Shown: piece after piece, positions 8,991-17,774 of the stretch
Layout of the letters: the number at the start of each line of letters is the position of its first letter
Position numbering within the stretch: position 1 is the stretch's first letter
From: Winogradskyella jejuensis
GTDB taxonomy: Bacteria > Bacteroidota > Bacteroidia > Flavobacteriales > Flavobacteriaceae
Length of the DNA: 64,000 nt
Reading direction: 5' to 3'
NCBI RefSeq assembly: GCF_900129745.1
Contig: NZ_FQWS01000001.1
Coordinates: forward strand, 1,302,001-1,366,000
Translations under genes and position numbers: made by a program
The notes under the pieces: model-generated
What the model saw: the letters and a program-made list of their open reading frames with translations, nothing else
What the model was told of the DNA's origin: nothing
Database searches by the model: none

Positions 8991-11900
8991 ATGAAAAAAA
9001 ATCTTTACTTTTTAGTAGCTGCTTTTTTCTTTATTTCTACGCCGATTTTTGCACAGGAACGAACATGTGCTGCGGCTGAAAATCTAGAATTGCAACTGCA
9101 AAAAAATCCTAATCAAGCTGAAACATTAGCGAGATTAGAAGAACGAACAAGGCTTAGAGCAAACAATGACCCAAGCGTTCAAAGAATGGATGGTATTCTT
9201 TATGTTCCAGTGGTAGTTCACGTTGTTTATAATAACGATGCTCAAAATATTTCTGATGCTCAAATTCAATCACAAATAGATGTGATTAATAAGGATTTCA
9301 GAGGAACTAACATTGAGTTTGACGACATTCAAATGAATCAATGGCCTCAAGCAGCGGATATGGAGATTGAGTTTTATTTAGCTCAAATAGATCCAGATGG
9401 TAACCCAACAAATGGAATCACAAGAACTGAAACAAGTATTGCTTCTTTTGGTTTTGAAGAGACTATGAAAAGTACTGCTGCAGGTGGTAAAGATCCATGG
9501 GATACTAGTAAATACTTTAATTTCTGGACAGTAAACTTCTCAGGAGGTCTATTAGGATTTGCTCAATTCCCTGGAGGAGATCCTTCAACAGATGGTATTG
9601 TAATGGGGTACAACTTCTTTGGCTCTTCGGATGACGATGATGGAAGCTTTGTATTATCAGCTCCTTTCGATAAAGGAAGAACTACAACCCATGAAATGGG
9701 TCACTTTTTCAATCTTAGACACATTTGGGGAGACGGACCATGTGGTGCTGATGATTTTGTAGATGATACACCTGAATCCGATGCCTCTAATGGAGGTTGC
9801 CAAACAGGATCCGTGTCTTGTGGGTCAGTTGACATGGTAGAAAATTATATGGATTATAGTGATGACGCTTGTATGGGGTTATTTACTCTAGGACAGAAGA
9901 ACAGAATGAGAGCAACACTAGAGCCGGGAGGTCCTAGAGACTCTTTAGAGCAGCCGCCATTTCCATTTATAGTAAGTGTTGATGCGGGTAGTCAAGAACA
10001 AGACGTTTGTACTACTGCTTCAGCTAATATAAACTTCACATATACTTTAGTAGACCCGGCATTCACTTCTCCAGTAACATTCTCTGCTTCTGGTTTACCT
10101 GCTGGTGCAACGGCGACTTTTAGTCCAGCATCAGTTACTGCTGATGGTACTATGGTTACTTTAACTATAGACAATCTTGGTGGAGCGACGATAGATACTT
10201 ATTCTATTTTAATTGAAGCTACAGATGGAAACGACGTAGTTCCAACAGGAGCTTCTTTAAGCGTATATGATACAAACTTCGCAACTTTAGGAGCTGTAGC
10301 ACCTGCAGACGGTTCTATAGATGCTAATCCTACAGCTACAATAGAATGGACAGAAGATACAAATGCAGCTGCCTACGAAATTGATGTTGCAACTGATGCA
10401 GCTTTCACAAATATTGTAGCATCTGGTGTGCCAGATAGACCAGAATTTGAAGCAATGCTTATGAATTCAACTCAATATTTTTGGAGAGTTAGATCTGTAA
10501 ACGATTGCGGTATTGGAGCGTATTTAACAGCTAGTTTCACTACAGGTAATATTCAGTGTGATGTATTTGATTCTACAGATACTCCACTTGCAATTCCAGA
10601 TGGTTTTGGTTTCTTTGGCCCAGCTGATGGACCTCCTGCAGAATCACAACTTCTGGTAATTTCTGCAACTTCTATTACAGATGTAAATGTAACGGTTGAT
10701 ATTTCTCATACTTGGGTTTCAGACCTAAGACTCGTATTAACTGCTCCAGACGGAACTGATGTTGTTTTAGCAAATAATATTGGAGGTTCTGATGACAACT
10801 ATACAAATACTGTTTTTGATAGTGATGCTCCAACTTCAATCAACTCTGCTTCAGCACCTTTTACGGGGACATTTGCTCCAGATGGTGATTTATCTACTCT
10901 TAATGGACAAATTGCAACAGGAACATGGACACTAACTGCTGTTGATAATTTTACTGGTGATACTGGTACAATAAATAGTTGGTCAATCGAAGTTTGCGGT
11001 GTGCCATTACCAGATGCAGATGGAGACGGCATCCCAGACGATTCTGATAACTGTCCTGATATTGTTAATACTGATCAATCTGATATCGATGGAGATGACA
11101 TAGGAGATTTGTGTGATGATGATATTGATGGTGATGGTGTATTAAACATGGATGATAACTGTCCTGAAACTGCCAACCCAGATCAAGCCGATTTAGATAA
11201 TAATGGCATAGGAGAAGCTTGTGATGAGATATGTAATTTTGGACGTTCTGAAGATACCCCAATATTCATTCCCGAAGAACCAGACGATATTCCATTTGTA
11301 GTAATTTCTGAAATTTTTATTGAAGATAATTTTATTATCAATGATATTAATGTATCTGTTGATATTACTCACACATGGACAGGTGATTTAAGAATAGCGC
11401 TAATTGAGCCTACCGGAACGGATTTTATCTTACTATCTGACCAAATTGGTGGAAGTGGTGATGATTATGCAAATACAGTATTTGATGATCAGGCTTCTAC
11501 ACCTATTACTGCAGGTTCTCCTCCTTTTACTGGAGTGTTTAGCCCAGAACAACCATTATCTACATTTAATGGAACATTCTCAAGAGGAACATGGTTATTA
11601 GGAATCGTAGATTTTGCAAATTTTGACGGTGGTTCTTTCAACGAGTGGACTATAGAAATTTGTGGATTGAGAGATCCAAGCGACTATGATGGAGATGGTG
11701 TATTAAATGACGATGACAATTGTGTATTAGTATATAACCCTGATCAGGCAGATAATGATGGAGATGGAGAAGGTGATGAGTGTGATCCTGATGATGATAA
11801 CGATGGTGTTCTTGATGTAAATGACAACTGTCAGTTTGAAGCAAATGCAGATCAAGCAGATAATGATGGCGATGGTGAAGGTGATGTTTGTGACCCTGAT

Positions 11901-12272
11901 GATGATAACGATGGTGTGTTAGATGAGGACGACAATTGCCAATTTACAGCCAACTCAGATCAAGCAGATGTAGATTTCAACGGAGTTGGAGATGTCTGTG
12001 ATAATTTATACGCTAATGATGTATTATCACCAAACGGAGATTCTGTAAATGATACATGGACTATTATTGGAATTGATAGATTCCCTGGAACAAAAGTGAA
12101 AGTATATAGTAGATGGGGTAATGAAGTTTTTGCTTCTGATAATTATGGTAATAATTGGAATGGTACTGGACCTGGAGGTAATTTATTACCAGCTGGATCA
12201 TATTATTATGTTTTAGACCAAGGCGGTACAGGTGAAACTATCATTGATGGATGGTTAGTTATCATTTTCTAA
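8991..12272 (+). CDS. Secreted M43-type zinc metalloprotease with two P-domains, thrombospondin type 3 repeats and a type IX secretion C-terminal domain
   Basis: 1093 residues. Signal peptide about 1-21 (FAQ). The M43 (pappalysin/cytophagalysin) catalytic domain spans about 60-315, with the zinc site HEMGHFFNLRH (His234, Glu235, His238, His244) and the Met-turn segment ENYMDYS. An Ig/Fn3-like region follows (about 335-515). Then two homologous proprotein-convertase P-domains (about 520-672 and 755-892) each precede aspartate-rich calcium-binding thrombospondin type 3 repeats. The last 90 residues are a gliding motility-associated (type B) C-terminal domain (LSPNGDSVNDTW, then YSRWGNEVF), a type IX secretion signal. 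The sprF-like gene 30 bp downstream is the expected secretion partner. Substrate unknown; probably a secreted or surface-held calcium-stabilised protease. Confidence 0.93.
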   Translation: MKKNLYFLVAAFFFISTPIFAQERTCAAAENLELQLQKNPNQAETLARLEERTRLRANNDPSVQRMDGILYVPVVVHVVYNNDAQNISDAQIQSQIDVINKDFRGTNIEFDDIQMNQWPQAADMEIEFYLAQIDPDGNPTNGITRTETSIASFGFEETMKSTAAGGKDPWDTSKYFNFWTVNFSGGLLGFAQFPGGDPSTDGIVMGYNFFGSSDDDDGSFVLSAPFDKGRTTTHEMGHFFNLRHIWGDGPCGADDFVDDTPESDASNGGCQTGSVSCGSVDMVENYMDYSDDACMGLFTLGQKNRMRATLEPGGPRDSLEQPPFPFIVSVDAGSQEQDVCTTASANINFTYTLVDPAFTSPVTFSASGLPAGATATFSPASVTADGTMVTLTIDNLGGATIDTYSILIEATDGNDVVPTGASLSVYDTNFATLGAVAPADGSIDANPTATIEWTEDTNAAAYEIDVATDAAFTNIVASGVPDRPEFEAMLMNSTQYFWRVRSVNDCGIGAYLTASFTTGNIQCDVFDSTDTPLAIPDGFGFFGPADGPPAESQLLVISATSITDVNVTVDISHTWVSDLRLVLTAPDGTDVVLANNIGGSDDNYTNTVFDSDAPTSINSASAPFTGTFAPDGDLSTLNGQIATGTWTLTAVDNFTGDTGTINSWSIEVCGVPLPDADGDGIPDDSDNCPDIVNTDQSDIDGDDIGDLCDDDIDGDGVLNMDDNCPETANPDQADLDNNGIGEACDEICNFGRSEDTPIFIPEEPDDIPFVVISEIFIEDNFIINDINVSVDITHTWTGDLRIALIEPTGTDFILLSDQIGGSGDDYANTVFDDQASTPITAGSPPFTGVFSPEQPLSTFNGTFSRGTWLLGIVDFANFDGGSFNEWTIEICGLRDPSDYDGDGVLNDDDNCVLVYNPDQADNDGDGEGDECDPDDDNDGVLDVNDNCQFEANADQADNDGDGEGDVCDPDDDNDGVLDEDDNCQFTANSDQADVDFNGVGDVCDNLYANDVLSPNGDSVNDTWTIIGIDRFPGTKVKVYSRWGNEVFASDNYGNNWNGTGPGGNLLPAGSYYYVLDQGGTGETIIDGWLVIIF
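11742..11925 (+). repeat. Tandem thrombospondin type 3 repeat, conserved at DNA level
   Basis: Two copies of roughly 76 bp, beginning GATCARGCAGATAATGATGG at 11742 and 11850 (108-bp period, 36 codons). They are in frame inside the metalloprotease gene and encode DQADNDGDGEG-type calcium-binding loops. The near identity at DNA level suggests a recent internal duplication. Confidence 0.75.
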
Positions 12273-12302
12273 GAAGTAGAATTATTAAATTAAATCAATA
12301 CA

Positions 12303-13193
12303 ATGAATTTTCTTAAAAACTCAATAAAAATTGGTGCACTGTTAATGTTTGGAGCTATATATGCCCAACAACAGCCTAACTATGCACTTTATAGATATAC
12401 AATGAATGCTATCAACCCTGCATATGCAGGGGCTGATGGTGTTTCAAGACTTACAGCGAACTTTAGGAGCCAATGGGTGAATATTGAAGACGCACCTGAA
12501 ACACAAACACTATTTTTTGAAACCTCTTTAAATGATAAAGTTGGTTTAGGGCTAAGTGTTGTTAACGATGATGTGTATGCTAACCAGAATACTACATTTA
12601 TGGTAGATTTTTCTTATAAGTTACAGTTAAATGAATCTACAGATATTTTTCTTGGACTTAAAGGAGGCGGAAGCGTATATAGTTTTATATCAAGTGATTT
12701 AGCAAACAATGCTTTTCCAGTTGATCCTGCAATAAATAACATTGATACTGGTTTTAGACCAAATATTGGAGCGGGTGCATATTTAGTTCATGATAAGTAT
12801 TTCATATCACTCTCTATCCCTTCAATTTTATTAAGTGAGAGAATTAATCTTAACGAAAATGGTGTGGTAACAACTGTGAATGAAAAGACACATTTTTATC
12901 TATCAGGTGGATATAATATTGATCTTGCTACAGATTGGGAATTTAGACCATCTACAATGATTAGAGCTGTAAGCGGGTCACCTGTATCTGCGGACTTGAC
13001 TGCTGCTTTCAGATATAATGAGCGCTTTGAACTAGCTCCTATGTACAGAACTGATGGTGGATGGGCTGGAACAATGATGTTTAATCTTTCAGACTGGATG
13101 GATTTAGGATATGCTTATGAAGGGTCTTCTAGAGAAGTACTTAATAATTCTAATGATGGAACTCATGAGATTATGGTACGTTTTAACTTCTAG
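12303..13193 (+). CDS. PorP/SprF family type IX secretion system membrane protein
   Basis: 296 residues with a signal peptide ending near YAQ and an outer-membrane beta-barrel pattern of alternating strands. The opening QQQPNYALYRYTMNAINPAY is characteristic of the PorP/SprF family, in which SprF of Flavobacterium johnsoniae is needed to export the adhesin SprB. Family members are usually encoded just downstream of the type B C-terminal-domain protein they serve. That is the arrangement here: it starts 30 bp after the metalloprotease stop, and a terminator follows. It is therefore probably dedicated to that protease. Confidence 0.93.
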   Translation: MNFLKNSIKIGALLMFGAIYAQQQPNYALYRYTMNAINPAYAGADGVSRLTANFRSQWVNIEDAPETQTLFFETSLNDKVGLGLSVVNDDVYANQNTTFMVDFSYKLQLNESTDIFLGLKGGGSVYSFISSDLANNAFPVDPAINNIDTGFRPNIGAGAYLVHDKYFISLSIPSILLSERINLNENGVVTTVNEKTHFYLSGGYNIDLATDWEFRPSTMIRAVSGSPVSADLTAAFRYNERFELAPMYRTDGGWAGTMMFNLSDWMDLGYAYEGSSREVLNNSNDGTHEIMVRFNF

Positions 13194-13220
13194 AACATAG
13201 ACTTTATACATCTTAATATT

Positions 13221-13250
13221 AAAAAAAGCCACTCATTGAGTGGCTTTTTT
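13221..13250. terminator. Bidirectional terminator between sprF-like gene and pth
   Basis: Stem GCCACTC/GAGTGGC flanked by A runs on the left and T runs on the right, so it works in either direction. It lies about 30 bp after the sprF-like stop and touches the pth stop codon. Confidence 0.82.
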
Positions 13251-13866
13251 ATTTTCCATTATAAGTGTTCATTGTGATACTTGGCCCGGACAAAACAAAA
13301 GATTCAATAATTTTATGACACATTTCGAGTCGATTTTTTATATCTAAAGTTTCTTGTTCTGACCAATTTCCTAGGACATAGTCTACTTGCCTTCCTTTAG
13401 AGTAATCCGCACTTATACCAAATCTTAACCTATTATATTTTGTAGTTTGTAGTTTATCTTGCGTATCCTTTAATCCATTGTGACCACCGTCGCTTCCTTT
13501 TGTTTTTAATCTTAAAGATCCAAACGGAAGGTTTAAATCGTCTGTTATAACCAGAATGTTCTCTAAAGAAATTTTTTCTTTAGTCATCCAGTATTTAATG
13601 GCCTTTCCGCTTAAGTTCATAAAGGTATTTGGCTTTAAAAGAACGAGTGTACGTCCTTTTATTTTATAATATGCGATATCACCAAGCTTCTGTGTTTCAA
13701 AAGATATATCTTTTTTCGTGATGTAACTGTCTAGAATTTTAAAACCAATATTGTGCCTAGTGTTTGCGTACTTTTCACCAATATTACCTAAGCCAACAAT
13801 CAAGAATTTTTTCATTGGGTCAATTTTTTCTTTAGATTTAAAAAGGGTCGTCAACCATTTTAGCAT
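13249..13866 (-). CDS. pth: Peptidyl-tRNA hydrolase
   Basis: Recycles tRNA by cleaving peptidyl-tRNA released from stalled ribosomes. Family signatures are FLIVGLGNIGEKYANTRHN (with the Asn and catalytic His), KPNTFMNLSG, and DDLNLPFG followed by GSDGGHNGLK. The frame opens at an ATG at 13866, giving a 17-residue basic extension ahead of the usual MKKFLIVGLGN start; the ATG at 13815 is the alternative and would give 188 residues. I keep the longer form because similar extensions occur, as I recall, in relatives. It follows rplY, with a terminator-like hairpin between. Confidence 0.96.
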   Translation of the reverse strand: MLKWLTTLFKSKEKIDPMKKFLIVGLGNIGEKYANTRHNIGFKILDSYITKKDISFETQKLGDIAYYKIKGRTLVLLKPNTFMNLSGKAIKYWMTKEKISLENILVITDDLNLPFGSLRLKTKGSDGGHNGLKDTQDKLQTTKYNRLRFGISADYSKGRQVDYVLGNWSEQETLDIKNRLEMCHKIIESFVLSGPSITMNTYNGK

Positions 13867-13888
13867 AATCTTATTGTTTATTCAAAAA

Positions 13889-13922
13889 TAAAAAAGCATC
13901 CTGATTAACAGAATGCTTTTTA
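13889..13922 (-). terminator. Terminator downstream of rplY
   Basis: Inverted repeat AAAAGCAT/ATGCTTTT extended by CTG/CAG around an ATTAA loop, with a T run on the reverse strand. It lies 22 bp after the rplY stop. The A/T symmetry could also allow use from the other strand. Confidence 0.7.
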
Positions 13923-13943
13923 TGAGATAAATATAAGTCTTAT

Positions 13944-14588
13944 TTATTCTTGGCTAGTTTCAGTTGCTGCTGCATCCGTAGTTGTTTCTTCAGTGTTTTC
14001 TGCATCTACATCTTCATCTTCGTCTTCTACATCTACAACTGCTAATCTACTACGTCTTACTTGACAAACAACAACGTTGTCTGGATGAAGTAGCTTATAG
14101 TCATCATTTTTTAATTGAGAAATATAAAACTTACTTCCAATTTTTAAAGGTGTAATATCTATTTCTATAAATTCTGGTAATTTTGATGGAATAGCCTTAA
14201 CTCTTAACTTTCTGTAAGGAACCCTTAAGTTTCCACCGTTTAAAACACCTCTTGAGGTACCGACAGTTTTTACAGGAATTTCCATCGTAATTTCCTTGTT
14301 TTCAAAAATTTGATAGAAGTCAATGTGTAAGATTTTGTCTGTTACTGGATGAAACTGAATATCCTGCATTACAGCATTGTAAGTTTCGCCATTATCTAGG
14401 GCAATCACAACTGTATGCGCGTCTGGTGTGTATACAAGTTTAGAGAATGCCAATTCTGGTGCTGAGAAATGCAATGGCTTGTCTCCTCCGTATACTACGC
14501 AAGGAACCTGACCAGCATTACGTAAGGCTTTTGTTGACTTTTTGCCTACGCTTTCTCTTTGAGATCCATTAATTGTAATTGATTTCAT
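13944..14588 (-). CDS. rplY: 50S ribosomal protein L25 (general stress protein Ctc form)
   Basis: 5S rRNA-binding ribosomal protein of the long, two-domain TL5/Ctc type. The N-terminal L25 domain (about 1-95) shows [20 protein letters not shown] and VPCVVYGG; the C-terminal beta domain (about 100-190) shows [13 protein letters not shown] and [17 protein letters not shown]. The tail from about residue 190 is very acidic and rich in Glu, Asp and Thr, common in Bacteroidota L25. It has its own promoter (14638-14666) in the gap after prs, and its 5' leader carries a small CCTCA/TGAGG hairpin (14622-14634). Confidence 0.96.
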   Translation of the reverse strand: MKSITINGSQRESVGKKSTKALRNAGQVPCVVYGGDKPLHFSAPELAFSKLVYTPDAHTVVIALDNGETYNAVMQDIQFHPVTDKILHIDFYQIFENKEITMEIPVKTVGTSRGVLNGGNLRVPYRKLRVKAIPSKLPEFIEIDITPLKIGSKFYISQLKNDDYKLLHPDNVVVCQVRRSRLAVVDVEDEDEDVDAENTEETTTDAAATETSQE

Positions 14589-14637
14589 TTTAAAAGTTTA
14601 AATTAAAAAATTATTAAAATCCTCATTTTGAGGGCTG

Positions 14638-14666
14638 CAAATGTAGTAATATATTATGAAATACAA
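14638..14666 (-). promoter_or_regulatory. Bacteroidota-type promoter for rplY
   Basis: Reverse-strand TTG (14666-14664), 18-base spacer and TACATTTG (14645-14638), a full match to TTG / TAnnTTTG, about 50 bp upstream of the rplY ATG and just after the prs stop. Confidence 0.7.
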
Positions 14667-14692
14667 GAATTTTAATTAAAAAATGGCTTCTT

Positions 14693-15634
14693 TTACATCA
14701 CAAATTTTGAGCTAATTGATTTGTTGTGATGTACATTATGCATTACTTCTGCAAACAAGTCAGCACAACTTAAAACTCTAAGTTTTTCAGATTCTTGTGT
14801 AAGAGGAATTGAATCAGTAATAATCAACTCTTCTAATTTTGAGTTTTGAAGTCTTTCATAGGCTGAGCCTGATAAAATGGGATGCGTACAAATTGCTCTT
14901 ACGCTTAGAGCACCTCTTTCCATCATGAGATCTGCAGCTTTAGTTAGTGTACCTGCGGTATCTACCATGTCGTCTACTAAAACTACGTTTTTTCCTGTAA
15001 CATCACCAATAAGTTCCATGTGAGATATGACATTAGCTTTAGCACGTTGTTTATAGCATATTACAACGTCACTCTCCAGAGCCTTAGAGTAAGCATAAGC
15101 ACGTTTAGAACCACCCATATCTGGTGAAGCAATAGTCAAATTATTTAGGTTTAAAGATTTTAAATATGGTAAAAATATTGTTGAGGCAAAAAGGTGATCC
15201 ACTGGTTTTTCAAAAAATCCCTGTATTTGATCAGCATGCAAATCCATCGTTATAATGCGTGTTGCACCAGCAGCTTCTAACATTTTTGCAACTAATTTTG
15301 CAGCAATTGGTACTCGAGGTTTGTCTTTTCTGTCTTGTCTTGCCCAACCAAAATATGGTAATACAGCGGTTATATGTCTTGCAGAAGCTCTCTTTGCGGC
15401 ATCAATCATAAGCAACATTTCCATAAGATTTTCAGGACCGGGATGTGTAGATCCAATGATAAAAATTCGAGTTCCTCTTATAGATTCTTCGTATGAAGGT
15501 TGAAATTCGCCATCGCTATATCTAGAGGTTATTACATTGCCAAGTTTTACGCCATAGGCTTTCGCAATTTGCTCGGCTAGGTATCTACTTTGTGAGCATG
15601 TAAAAATCTTTGCTTCAGTTGTTTCGTAAGGCAT
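14693..15634 (-). CDS. prs: Ribose-phosphate pyrophosphokinase (PRPP synthetase)
   Basis: Makes PRPP from ribose 5-phosphate and ATP for purine, pyrimidine, His, Trp and NAD synthesis. Signatures are TMDLHADQIQGFF (pyrophosphate/metal loop) and VVLVDDMVDTAGTL (ribose 5-phosphate binding). The frame is open to a TTG at 15673, but that TTG is part of a consensus promoter element (TAAATTTG, 15678-15671). The ATG at 15634 (MPYETTEAKIF, 313 residues) is therefore the start, and matches the usual family length. The gene precedes rplY on the same strand and is divergent from tRNA-Leu. Confidence 0.97.
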   Translation of the reverse strand: MPYETTEAKIFTCSQSRYLAEQIAKAYGVKLGNVITSRYSDGEFQPSYEESIRGTRIFIIGSTHPGPENLMEMLLMIDAAKRASARHITAVLPYFGWARQDRKDKPRVPIAAKLVAKMLEAAGATRIITMDLHADQIQGFFEKPVDHLFASTIFLPYLKSLNLNNLTIASPDMGGSKRAYAYSKALESDVVICYKQRAKANVISHMELIGDVTGKNVVLVDDMVDTAGTLTKAADLMMERGALSVRAICTHPILSGSAYERLQNSKLEELIITDSIPLTQESEKLRVLSCADLFAEVMHNVHHNKSISSKFVM

Positions 15635-15670
15635 GAGTTGTGTTGTTGTTAGTTGTGTTTTTAGAATGCT

Positions 15671-15698
15671 CAAATTTAGAAAATTATTTTGCTAGCAA
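15671..15698 (-). promoter_or_regulatory. Bacteroidota-type promoter for prs
   Basis: Reverse-strand TTG (15698-15696), 17-base spacer, TAAATTTG (15678-15671). Its position, 37 bp ahead of the ATG at 15634, decides the prs start against the upstream in-frame TTG. Confidence 0.7.
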
Positions 15699-15722
15699 GA
15701 ATTATATATCGCACAATTTTAC

Positions 15723-15754
15723 TTGCTTTTACTAGTTAATTTTTTCTATTTTTG
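15723..15754 (+). promoter_or_regulatory. Promoter for tRNA-Leu
   Basis: TTG (15723-15725), 21-base spacer, TATTTTTG (15747-15754), matching TTG / TAnnTTTG, 15 bp ahead of the mature tRNA 5' end. Confidence 0.65.
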
Positions 15755-15769
15755 CAAACCAATTAAAAA

Positions 15770-15851
15770 GCTCAAGTGGCGGAATTGGTAGACGCGTCGG
15801 ATTCAAAATCCGATTTCTTCGGAAGTGTGGGTTCGATTCCCACCTTGAGTA
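15770..15851 (+). tRNA. tRNA-Leu (anticodon CAA)
   Basis: The acceptor stem GCTCAAG pairs with CTTGAGT, with a G1-U72 wobble as in other bacterial tRNA-Leu, and A73 is the discriminator. The D-loop GGAATTGGTAGACGC is typical of leucine tRNAs. The anticodon stem TCGGA/TCCGA encloses the loop TTCAAAA, so the anticodon is CAA and reads UUG. The long variable arm is TTTCTTCGGAAG-like and the T-arm is GTGGGTTCGATTCCCAC. CCA is not encoded. A terminator follows directly. Confidence 0.97.
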
Positions 15852-15852
15852 C

Positions 15853-15893
15853 AAAAAAGCCTGTTTAGTATTACTAAAACAGGCTTTTTTGAT
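15853..15893 (+). terminator. Terminator of tRNA-Leu
   Basis: Stem GCCTGTTT/AAACAGGC (AGTA/TACT extend the pairing), preceded by an A run and followed by six T residues, immediately after the tRNA. Confidence 0.85.
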
Positions 15894-15904
15894 TTATATT
15901 AGCC

Positions 15905-17746
15905 ATGATGATTAGATTATTTTTAATATCAATTTTTGTTGTATTTGCTAATATATGTGTAAATGCTCAACAATTCACCGATGTGACTTCAACCTCGGGA
16001 TTGCAATTTGTGGCGATTATGCCAGATTTGTTTGGAAGCGGAGCTTCTATTGCAGATTATGACAATGATGGAGACTTAGATTTTTTTGCAGGAACAGAAT
16101 TTGGATTAACGAACTTACTTTATAATAACAATGGGAATGGAGTGTTTCAAGAAGTGGCAGTTGCTTCTGGAATTACATCTACCTTTAGGTGTAGGGCCTC
16201 ATTATGGGTAGATTATAATGGAGACGAATTATTAGATTTAGTTTTATTAGGAGACTGCTTAGGTATAGATAATTCTTGTACAAATAGGCTTCAAGTATTT
16301 TTGTATCAACAAACAAGTTCAGGAAATTTTACTGAAGTGTTAAATTCTGGATTAGATTTTAGTGACAGGTATAATATTCTAAACATAGATGATCCTGTAG
16401 TAGGTGGGATAGCTGCTGGCGACATCAATAATGACGGCTGGTTAGATATAATTATTACGGCTTGGGGAAGAATGTTCGCTGGAGCTGAAATGTCTATGTT
16501 CTTAAATAATGCTAATGGGACATTTACCGATATCACAGATATTAGTTTTCCTATGCAGCCAACAAAATCTAGATATCAGCCTATATTTCATGATTTTAAT
16601 GATGATGGCTATTTAGATGTATACATAAATGTAGATTTTACCGAGAATGAGTTTTGGTTAAATAATGGAGATAATACATTTCAAGATATAAGTGCTACCA
16701 TTAATGCAAATAGTGCATTTAATGAAATGGGAATGGCAGTAGGTGATTATGATAATGATGGGGATTTCGACTTATATTCTACTAATATATCAAGAGTTGA
16801 AGACGGAGTTCTAAGGCATAATATTTTTTTAAAAAACAATTGGATTGAAAATGGAGTGCTAGGTTTTGATGAGGTTTCAAACAATGCAACTTTTAATGTA
16901 GGGAGCAGTGGCTGGGACTGGGGAACCACTTTTTTTGATGCAAATAATGATGGTTTCATTGATTTAGCAGCTACTAATGGTTGGGGTCAGGGATGGAGTC
17001 TAGACCAATCAAAATTATGGTTGAATGTTGATGGAATTGCCTTTACAGATATATCTACATCTTCAAATTTTAATGACACATGGGATGCCACATCTTTAAT
17101 GGCTTTTGATATGGAAAGAGATGGCGACCTAGATTTACTTCAATCAATGAAAACTAATGGTAGTAATAACAATCTTGTTAGAGTTTATCAAAACAATTAC
17201 GCTTCTACTTTAAATTCCAACAATTATCTCGTTATAAAGCCAAGAATGAATGGAGCTAATCATTTTGCTATCGGTGCAGTGGTCAAAATAGCTTATGATA
17301 ATGGAACCACTGGAATGCGTCTAATTACGGCAGGAACAAGTTTTTATGGTCAAGAACCAGCTGAAGCTTTTTTTGGCTTAGCCGATAACACCATTGTAGA
17401 TGAATTAAGAATCGAGTGGCCAGACAACACCGTAACTGTTGTAGAAGATATTGCAGCTAATCAAGTAGTAACAATTACAAACGATAATGTATTGGATGTT
17501 AATACTTCAACTATTTCAAGTATAATAGCTTTTCCTAATCCAGTAGTTGACACTATACATTTAGAAAGTATTTCTTCAATTGAAAGTGTTGAAATTTATA
17601 ATTTGATAGGTCAACGCGTTTTTCAGAAAACTTATACATCTAAAGAAGTAGAGTTAAATATGTCTTCTTTTGTATCAGGTAGTTATTTTGTAAAGATTAA
17701 AAACTCAAACTCTTACATTGAAACGGTCAGAGTTTTAAAACAATAA
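15905..17746 (+). CDS. Secreted FG-GAP/VCBS-repeat protein with ASPIC/UnbV domain and type A type IX sorting tail
   Basis: 613 residues. Signal peptide about 1-21 (CVNAQ). A beta-propeller of FG-GAP/VCBS repeats follows, each with an Asp-rich calcium loop (DYDNDGDLDFF, DINNDGWLDI, DFNDDGYLDV, DYDNDGDFDL, DANNDGFIDL). Residues about 430-525 match the ASPIC/UnbV domain seen in CRTAC1-like proteins (FFGLADNTIVDELRIEWPD). The last 75 residues are a type A C-terminal sorting domain (FPNPVVDTI, then GQRVF and SGSYFVKI), so it should be exported by the type IX system and attached at the surface or released. Ligand unknown. The start could be either of two adjacent ATGs. Confidence 0.9.
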   Translation: MMIRLFLISIFVVFANICVNAQQFTDVTSTSGLQFVAIMPDLFGSGASIADYDNDGDLDFFAGTEFGLTNLLYNNNGNGVFQEVAVASGITSTFRCRASLWVDYNGDELLDLVLLGDCLGIDNSCTNRLQVFLYQQTSSGNFTEVLNSGLDFSDRYNILNIDDPVVGGIAAGDINNDGWLDIIITAWGRMFAGAEMSMFLNNANGTFTDITDISFPMQPTKSRYQPIFHDFNDDGYLDVYINVDFTENEFWLNNGDNTFQDISATINANSAFNEMGMAVGDYDNDGDFDLYSTNISRVEDGVLRHNIFLKNNWIENGVLGFDEVSNNATFNVGSSGWDWGTTFFDANNDGFIDLAATNGWGQGWSLDQSKLWLNVDGIAFTDISTSSNFNDTWDATSLMAFDMERDGDLDLLQSMKTNGSNNNLVRVYQNNYASTLNSNNYLVIKPRMNGANHFAIGAVVKIAYDNGTTGMRLITAGTSFYGQEPAEAFFGLADNTIVDELRIEWPDNTVTVVEDIAANQVVTITNDNVLDVNTSTISSIIAFPNPVVDTIHLESISSIESVEIYNLIGQRVFQKTYTSKEVELNMSSFVSGSYFVKIKNSNSYIETVRVLKQ

Positions 17747-17774
17747 CATTTAGTAAAAACTTCAATCTTCCCCT

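Noticed and set aside
10799..11844. Several open frames on both strands inside the metalloprotease gene
   Set aside because: They are His/Tyr-rich or otherwise biased mirror frames of the Asp-rich repeats, with no start context or family similarity.
11742..12003. CRISPR-like or satellite repeat
   Set aside because: The repeats are in frame in the metalloprotease gene and encode Asp-rich thrombospondin type 3 calcium loops.
15635..15673. N-terminal extension of prs from a TTG at 15673
   Set aside because: The TTG is the end of a consensus TAAATTTG promoter element, so it is not transcribed; the ATG at 15634 gives the usual family N-terminus.
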